From Cydia pomonella (lineage: Eukaryota > Arthropoda > Insecta > Lepidoptera > Tortricidae), in NCBI RefSeq assembly GCF_033807575.1, contig NC_084704.1, positions 31,349,968 through 31,413,967 of the forward strand: a stretch of DNA of 64,000 bases, in the 5' to 3' direction. Position numbers and translations under genes: made by a program. Below the pieces are notes generated by a model. That model had not been told where the DNA came from, made no database searches, and was given only the letters and a program-made list of their open reading frames with translations. This document shows positions 58,210 through 64,000 of the stretch, in pieces (position 1 is the stretch's first letter; the number at the start of each line of letters is the position of its first letter).

Positions 58210-61200
58210 TTAATTGCGATAAAGTAATGTGGTTAGCCACTCCGGGCGGGGCTGGTGCGGCTTGTACTCCGGCGGGCTCATCGCCAGCGGCGACGCCGCA
58301 TCCGCCAGCGCCCCTGAAGACATCTCAGTCACAGCCACACTAGGTTTACCTTTCAAAATTGACCTCAACTCCTCATTGTCAACCGCTCTATTCCTCTGCA
58401 GGTTCTCTCTAGTCTCTTTCATTCTCGATAACTGTTCACGCAATGTCCGATATTCCTCTAGAAACTTTTCAAGTTGTGAAGCACGGAAATCGAAGTCCTC
58501 CATCGGCTGATCCATGCGCGTATAGTCGCGGAGGCCGGAAAGATCGAGGAGGGGGGTGGCGGACGGCACGGTGGGCTGCTCCCGGGCTGGAGACGAGGGT
58601 AAGCTCGGATTACGTCGCAACCGATTACCGCCCGATGATAAGTCGAGAAAGCTATTAGAGCGTCGACCAACGTTCCTCGGCTGATTCTTATCGTAGATCC
58701 GGTCAAAAAAGGTTCCAGAATCGCCGCCAGAACTGTTTCTTCTACTATTTAAAAGGGGGCTTCGGCTCTCGCCGTCTTTTCTCCTGGGGATCGTATAGAA
58801 ATAGTACGGGTCGTGTTTCATTTCGCTTCGGAGGTATGAGGAGGTGCCGAGAGCACTCATCTCGATGAGATCTGGGTAGTTTTTTTCGCTGTCGCTGCCG
58901 GAGAGGTCGTTGTCGAGACGCTCGTGGCGCAGACGCGGACGCGCGCGCGGGTTATTGTTGAAGCGGTTGGCCGACGAGTGCTCGGCGTGCGCACTCAACA
59001 CACCCGTTGATGTTGAGCTCGCGACAGACTCGGGGGTTTCGTCGGAACTGCAAAAAAAAAATATTGAAATAATTTTAAAGTTTACCTCACGTATTAAAAA
59101 AATACGATATACAAATTACTTTGTAGAGAAGTAAAAGAATTACTTTGTAGAGACACTCTACAAAGAATGCGTTGATTTTCTTGTCACACACATTGCACGA
59201 GTTTCGAAAAGTCGATTAGGTGTCGTCTTCATACATACATTTCACAAAACGATTAAAATCCATTATTCTAAACGTGGTAGTAATCTCAATTCAAGACCTG
59301 GAGGGCGATTTTTGAATTTTGTCACTCAAAAATTTGTTGAAAATGGCGAAATATGCTATTTTTAAAATACGAGCGAAAGAAATTTAGAATCCAGTGGTAT
59401 TCACCACTCATTTTCAATTCTATTAGTTGAATTTAAATGCCTAGTAGTGGGGATAGAATTAAAGGGAGACACGAAATCGAGCGCAAGAAATTGAAAAATC
59501 GGCCGCTTGATAGTGTTTAATTTTAATTTTCCGTTCCTTCTTTCTCTAACTTTGTGTGATATTAATTTTTCTAAAACAGTAGCTAGGTTTCTGACCAAGA
59601 TTTAATATATTTATGTAGGTAGTTCCGTTGTGGCTATTTCTAGGAAGGTTCAGAAAGTGCATTAAGATGCATAATTCTACATAGCTAAAACTCCGTGCAA
59701 GTTGCAATGAATTATTTACCGTTTGCTGTAATCCTTCAAGCGGGGTATATGCAAATCTCGTTCAAGTATTCCATTTCTGCTGACCGAGTTATCAAACTCA
59801 GGTCTCCGCCAACCTGCGTCAAAGGACAGCGCCATGGGGTCTCGTTCATCGCGCACCTCCTCACGTAAGTAACCTGCGCAATCGTCCTCCGGGTCGTGCG
59901 AGGGGACGTTCCTGTAGTCCCCCCTCTTCCGACCGCTGTCCACCGGCAACACCCGTGGCACCTCAACCACACCCTTATTATTAGCCTCTATCTTCTCATA
60001 ATTGTCATCGCGGCGATTAGTGGTCACTATCTGTTCGTTCCACCTATCTAATTGTCTTTTTTTGCGAGTTTCATATGCGCACAGTCCAACTAAACATGAA
60101 CTTAACACTATCACCGCGGACACCGCCATACCGGCCATGAGAGCGCGACCGCCGAAGCCTTTGCCTTGTGGCTTCTTCTCCACGACCAGGCTCACAACCG
60201 CCTCTGCTTTTCCCGCTCGGTTTTCTGCATTGCAGGTATACGAGCCTGTATCTTGCATATCTGCTGCCTTAATAGTTAAATTACTCGTTTTTCCTTCACT
60301 ACGTAATATAAAAGATCTACCGGAATTTACATTATTAGAACTAGAATTGGCAAGAAGGCGGCCCGCGCGCACCCACCGCACCCGCGGTGCGGGAACGCCG
60401 CTCACTCGACACACTAACGTCACTTCTTCCCCCTCGACACTTTTAAAACTATTAGACGCGGCACTGACTTCTGGAGGACAGGCGAACTCTTCCAAGTCTA
60501 GACGATCCCAAGACATGGACATGAGCCGCGGAGGCAGGGAACAATCGGGAACTACTGTTGCGGGGACATTTTTCTTAATCATCCAATCCCTCATTGGTCG
60601 CAAAGCACACGTACACTCCCATGGATTTCCAGCAAGCTCTAATCCCTTCAGCGACCGTAATGGTGCCAAAACTGCTACGTGGAGAACGTGCAGTTTATTC
60701 TTATCCAGTTCCAAGTATTCTAGTGAACCTTCCAACCCTGTAAACGCTCTCGGTTCTATCTCGGTTATTTTATTCTCACTAAGGCTGAGCCGTACTAAAT
60801 GGGGCACTGTTATGAAAGCGTCATCTTTGACTTTGATAATTGAATTTTTGGTTAGCCTCAGCTCTCGGAGTTCGGAAATTGAGTCGAAGGCGTGTGATGG
60901 CACGGATTGTATATTGTTCTTTGATAAATCTAGTTCTACTAGGTTCACTAGAGCGCGGAAGGCGTGCTGTCGGATAAATTTGACGCTGCAAGATGACAGG
61001 TAAAGGCGTTGGAGATTGAGAAGGTTGGCGGAGGCGAAAGCATCGTTCTGAAGGGTGGTCAGTTTATTTTCAGAGAGGTCGAGGAGCTGCGTGGTGGGGT
61101 CGAGGCGCGGGGGAACGGCTGTCAGGCCGGCGCGGGCGCACAGCGCGGACTCCTTGCCACTGCGCCACTTACACTCGCAGTGGCGCGGGCACTCGGCCAC

Positions 61201-61239
61201 GGCGGCCGCCGCCAGCGCCAGCATCAGCAGCACCCACAT
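58210..61239 (-). CDS. Kekkon-like LRR-Ig single-pass membrane protein, two coding exons
   Basis: Exon 1 (61239-59720) ends AAACG|GTAAAT after two bases of a codon. Exon 2 (59047-58210) starts after TTTTTTTTGCAG with the missing base, giving CG+T, arginine 507. The product has 785 residues. Signal peptide 1-15; LRRNT with CPRHCEC (17-23); about seven leucine-rich repeats (49-205; e.g. LRELRLTKNSIIKVKDDAF); LRRCT with NPWECTC (205-254); one Ig domain (about 262-353) with C277, W289, C336 and the DTGSYTC motif; membrane helix about 366-388; then a long cytoplasmic tail. The tail is Ser/Arg/Asp rich, with a coiled coil at about 698-732 (QLEKFLEEYRTLREQLSRMK), and ends LLYRN. This order is that of the insect kekkon family, cell-surface modulators of receptor signalling and cell contact. 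Which paralogue it is cannot be told. Confidence 0.93.
59048..59719 (-). other. Intron of the kekkon-like gene
   Basis: 672 bp, donor GTAAAT and acceptor TTTTTTTTGCAG. Without splicing, exon 1 would stop three bases after the junction (TAA at 59718-59716) and give a 507-residue protein that lacks the coiled-coil tail. A 65-codon minus-strand frame inside the intron (59401-59598) has no recognisable features. Confidence 0.85.
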
Positions 61240-61252
61240 GCCACGCGCCTGC

Positions 61253-61291
61253 TCACCCCGCGCCCCTCTCTTCTTCTCCGCTAAACGTCAT
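61253..61291 (-). CDS. Upstream ORF in the kekkon-like 5' UTR
   Basis: ATG at 61291-61289 opens a 12-codon frame (MTFSGEEERGAG) ending at TGA 61255-61253, 13 bases before the main ATG and in a different frame. It lies in the 5' UTR exon, whose likely splice acceptor is TTATTGCCCACAG (exon from 61310). It may lower translation of the main frame. The transcript start is outside what I can see. Confidence 0.4.
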   Translation of the reverse strand: MTFSGEEERGAG

Positions 61292-61387
61292 TCCCGGCTG
61301 GTTGGCGTTTCTGTGGGCAATAAAATTCAAAAATTTTATAAAATGTATTTTTGACCAAACGTTAACGTATACTAGTACCTACTGTAC

Positions 61388-61498
61388 AGTCACGTCTAAA
61401 AATATTGATACGGACAAAGTGCCATAAATGTATGGGCAACAAGTTCCTGTATACATATTTTTGGCAATTTATCAGTACCGATATTTATAGACGTGACT
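61388..61498. mobile_element. 111-bp TIR element
   Basis: The left end AGTCACGTCTAAAAATATTG and the right end, read from the other strand, AGTCACGTCTATAAATATCG, match at 17 of 20. Similar blocks (ttggcaattt, cataaatgtatgggcaac) lie between. Non-coding. Confidence 0.65.
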
Positions 61499-61958
61499 AA
61501 CACATATCGAGACTACACATAACTAAGTCAACACATATCGAGAGCGTAAAAGAAAAATAATGTCTTTACACGATCTAGGCTAGACATGGTCTAATTGATG
61601 TAGGATATACTATTTAGTCTATTTATTATGTTTATTACTGAATTTATTCAGCCCTTGTTATTGATTTTATTATTTGAATATATATTATATACCTAATAAC
61701 TTAAGAACATATTATATGAAAAATTAATTCGGTTTAAAGAATTTTATTACTCATAAGAATTTTTTACAATTTACTTACATGAGAATTAGAAGTAAATAAG
61801 TTAACATTGTACGGGTGAGCGTATTGCGCATTTACATTCACGTATTTAACTATTGATACTTACTACCAGAAACTGTAATAATTAATCTAATCTGCAACTA
61901 TAAACTGTCATAACAACTGTAATAATCTATCTTATGTTAATCAAAGCTGACTCACTAT
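61499..61958. other. Non-coding interval upstream of the kekkon-like gene
   Basis: AT-rich. Noncoding upstream exons or the promoter of the kekkon-like gene may lie here or further right, but nothing in the sequence shows them. Confidence 0.35.
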
Positions 61959-62138
61959 CAGTACCCCTAGTGTAACTTTGATCGACATCATAACGTGACG
62001 AACGCGTTTGCGTTAAGTCTTTTGAGGTTCCAAAACGTCCCGCTTGGCGCGCTCTTTCGAAATCCAATACAAAATGAGACTAAACGCAAACGCGTACGTC
62101 ACGTTTGGATATCGAATTTATTTACACTAGGGGTACTG
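61959..62138. mobile_element. 180-bp TIR element
   Basis: The left end CAGTACCCCTAGTGTAACTT and the right end, read from the other strand, CAGTACCCCTAGTGTAAATA, are followed on both arms by 'aacgtgacg.acgcgtttgcgtt'. The arms are about 60 bp. Non-coding. Confidence 0.75.
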
Positions 62139-62379
62139 ATCGTAATTTTCGTTCATTTTAATAATAATATTATAAATAAATGAGTATGAGTATAAGCTCC
62201 CGGTTTTCCCACAGCCTATCTGTTAAGTTCCGAGTACTTAGTGGGAATGGTATAAAGAATGATACTAAATACAAACACATTACAATCATTTATGATATAC
62301 ACGATACATCCTCTTATTCAAAATGCTATCAGTTAACTTAGTTTGTTGATAAGTGATATTCGTTTTTGTTAACCTCTCA

Positions 62380-62865
62380 TTTGGAGGCACTTTTTTTCTT
62401 AAGAGTCACATGCACCCGCCGCTAAAAAGCGTTACCCATACAATTGGTAGAGGCTAGACTGCAAAGTCTAGAACACCGTAAAAAGGTAGCCTATTTATCG
62501 GTATTCTACAGGATACATTTCGGGGAGTGTGCGATGGGATTAAATAATCTAATGCCCCCCATCTCCGTTCTGCCACCGTGGGACTAGACGCGGACTTGCG
62601 TTTCACCCTTACGTCGTTACTCTGCCGCTGATTCGCACTAAACGCTACGCATCCAGCTTTATCATGCGAACAGCTAAGGAGTGGAATTCACTTCCTGCGA
62701 AGTTATTCCCAGTCCACTATAATTTAGATTTTTAAAATCGAGAGTGTATTCACATCATACATCTTTTAGGTAAGCATGTTCCATCCTAGACTGCATCGGC
62801 ACTTTACCATCAGGTGAGAATGTGCTCAAATGCTTACCTTTTCCTAATAAACAAAAAAAAGGAAA
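62380..62865 (+). pseudogene. Eroded 3' end of a LINE reverse-transcriptase frame
   Basis: Two frames together show the C-terminal signature of Jockey-type LINE proteins. The first reads VFYRIHFGECAMGLNNLMPP (from about 62490). After a shift the second reads RTKRYASSFIMRTAKEWNSL, then PAKLFPVHYNLDF (about 62636-62733). It is followed by TTTACCATCAGGTGAGAATG and an A-rich end (62850-62865), the usual 3' UTR of that family. The frameshift and an internal stop show that it is dead. Confidence 0.75.
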
Positions 62866-63439
62866 AATCGAAGTTCGATTGCTCTAAATTCTTTGTTTTA
62901 CAATTTCTAGCATCGAAAACTAGTACCAAACAAGATGTTATTTTTTTTTTAATTTTCATGTTAAATTTCATTTCAGGATGTCGTTTTAATTAAAATGAAA
63001 GTATAACTGCCATTGAATGGCGGCCGCGAGCTTCGTGTGACTCTTAATGGTTAGCAATTTAAACTATGTCAATTTAAATTATGTTAACCTACATTGAAAC
63101 AGACAGTAATTAATCAAGTAAATTAATAGCTCAACACAAAAATTTAAACATAATTCTTTAGATTATAAAGAAAATTAATAATGATTAGGTTTCCTTACAC
63201 GTCTGCAAACAGAATCGTGTTTCAATTGAAAAAAACCGAGCTGTCCGTGCAAAATAATTAAATACGCAACTCGTGTAATGAATCCATTTCGATTGTGCGG
63301 GAATTATTCATAAATCCATGCACGGCTTATGGACATTGCCTAACGATGCGTTCTCCAATACGGGACCCAATTAGTGAGCTAGCTTTAGGCCGCCTACTCA
63401 CTCGCTTGTATTTGAGCAAAATGTGCTTTGGCTTCTCTC

Positions 63440-63615
63440 AGCCCAATTTTAACTTATAGATACGTCAAAAATTTCCTAAAGATACGATATGGATTGGACA
63501 TGTCAGTGTGAAAAGAGAGGTTTTTATTTGAAGAAAGGTCACTTTTTACACTGGCATATCTAATCCATATCGTATCTTTAGCAAATGTTTGACGTATAGC
63601 GTTCGAATCGGGCCG
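63440..63615. mobile_element. 176-bp TIR element of the 'CGGCCCGATTCGAA' family
   Basis: The arms at 63461-63496 (TACGTCAAAAATTTCCTAAA then GATACGATATGGATT) and 63562-63596 are complementary with few changes. The right terminus GTTCGAATCGGGCCG matches the ends of the larger element at 52166-52701. The left terminus (CAGCCCAATTTTAA) is a diverged version. The 66-codon minus-strand frame at 63546-63746 runs out of its right arm and is probably spurious. Confidence 0.7.
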
Positions 63616-64000
63616 TATTTTCCTTTTCTATGAATCTTTGAGCAAATAAGATTGAGCTTCGGTATTAGATTCGCATATTGGTGCGCCGTGCGTGTTAGTT
63701 GATTGCATTTCAGTGCCATATTACTTAGTTGATACTGTAACACCATAGTCCAAAATCTCTAAACTATATCCAAAACTAAATCGAATGTCTTTGCTTCGGT
63801 GTGAATTTTGCAATTCCAAGGCAAAATATGTTCATGAAAGGAAGAAAAAAAAATTAGACAACGCGAAAAACCGATTGGTATACTTCATTACGAGTTGAAT
63901 TTCTAGACTATATAGTTGTAGTGCTGGAAATTTCAGCGTGCATTCTGCTGCATCCTAATCAAAGACCCACTGCAGTCTTCTATGAGTCCTCTTAATGGTA
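63616..64000. other. Right edge of the window, no gene recognised
   Basis: AT-rich sequence without exon-like or repeat structure that I can support. Confidence 0.4.

Overview
This window looks like nuclear DNA of a moth or butterfly (Lepidoptera). The AT-rich sequence is packed with repeat families that I recognise as lepidopteran: tRNA-derived SINEs, the GTGGGACGTATATAGGCTG-type LINE 3' end, the 'GGTTCCGTA...GACTCGCACTTGGCCG' family, and many short TIR elements. Genes have GT-AG introns and nothing looks prokaryotic. The genus cannot be told from sequence alone.

Layout. 1-1187 is non-coding with one small inverted repeat. 1188-10084 is a nearly complete BEL/Pao LTR retrotransposon: 1213-bp LTRs with no difference seen by eye, a 5-bp target duplication ACTAG, and gag-pol broken only at an A-run. 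10090-20200 is non-coding DNA with several small TIR elements and a SINE. At 20206-20327 a coding terminal exon of an unidentified membrane protein appears. It sits at the left edge of a large direct duplication: copy 1 is 20282-37756, copy 2 is 37775-42401. Copy 2 lacks four blocks of copy 1. The largest is a 12.1-kb block (22500-34604) bounded by terminal inverted repeats and a TAA target duplication; copy 2 holds the matching empty site. Inside the block are a relic of a PIF/Harbinger-like transposase, several repeat families and a 2.2-kb tandem array built from a 414-bp higher-order unit.

44470-50523 holds remains of three non-LTR retrotransposons, two with long open RT reading frames and one reduced to a C2H2-finger tail. 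51596-52974 (minus strand) fits a small two-exon gene of unknown function whose intron contains a TIR element that itself holds a SINE. 55152-55725 is a hAT-like non-autonomous element. 56276-56887 is a decayed reading frame with one stop. The best host gene is at 58210-61239 on the minus strand: a kekkon-like LRR-Ig single-pass membrane protein made from two exons whose phases match exactly. Its final exon encodes a cytoplasmic tail with a coiled coil. The rest, to 64000, is non-coding with small TIR elements and an eroded LINE tail.

Apart from the kekkon-like gene and the two partial or candidate host genes, the window is mobile DNA. The direct duplication is either a real tandem duplication followed by deletions, or two haplotypes assembled end to end. 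The second reading would make the 12.1-kb TIR block a segregating insertion.
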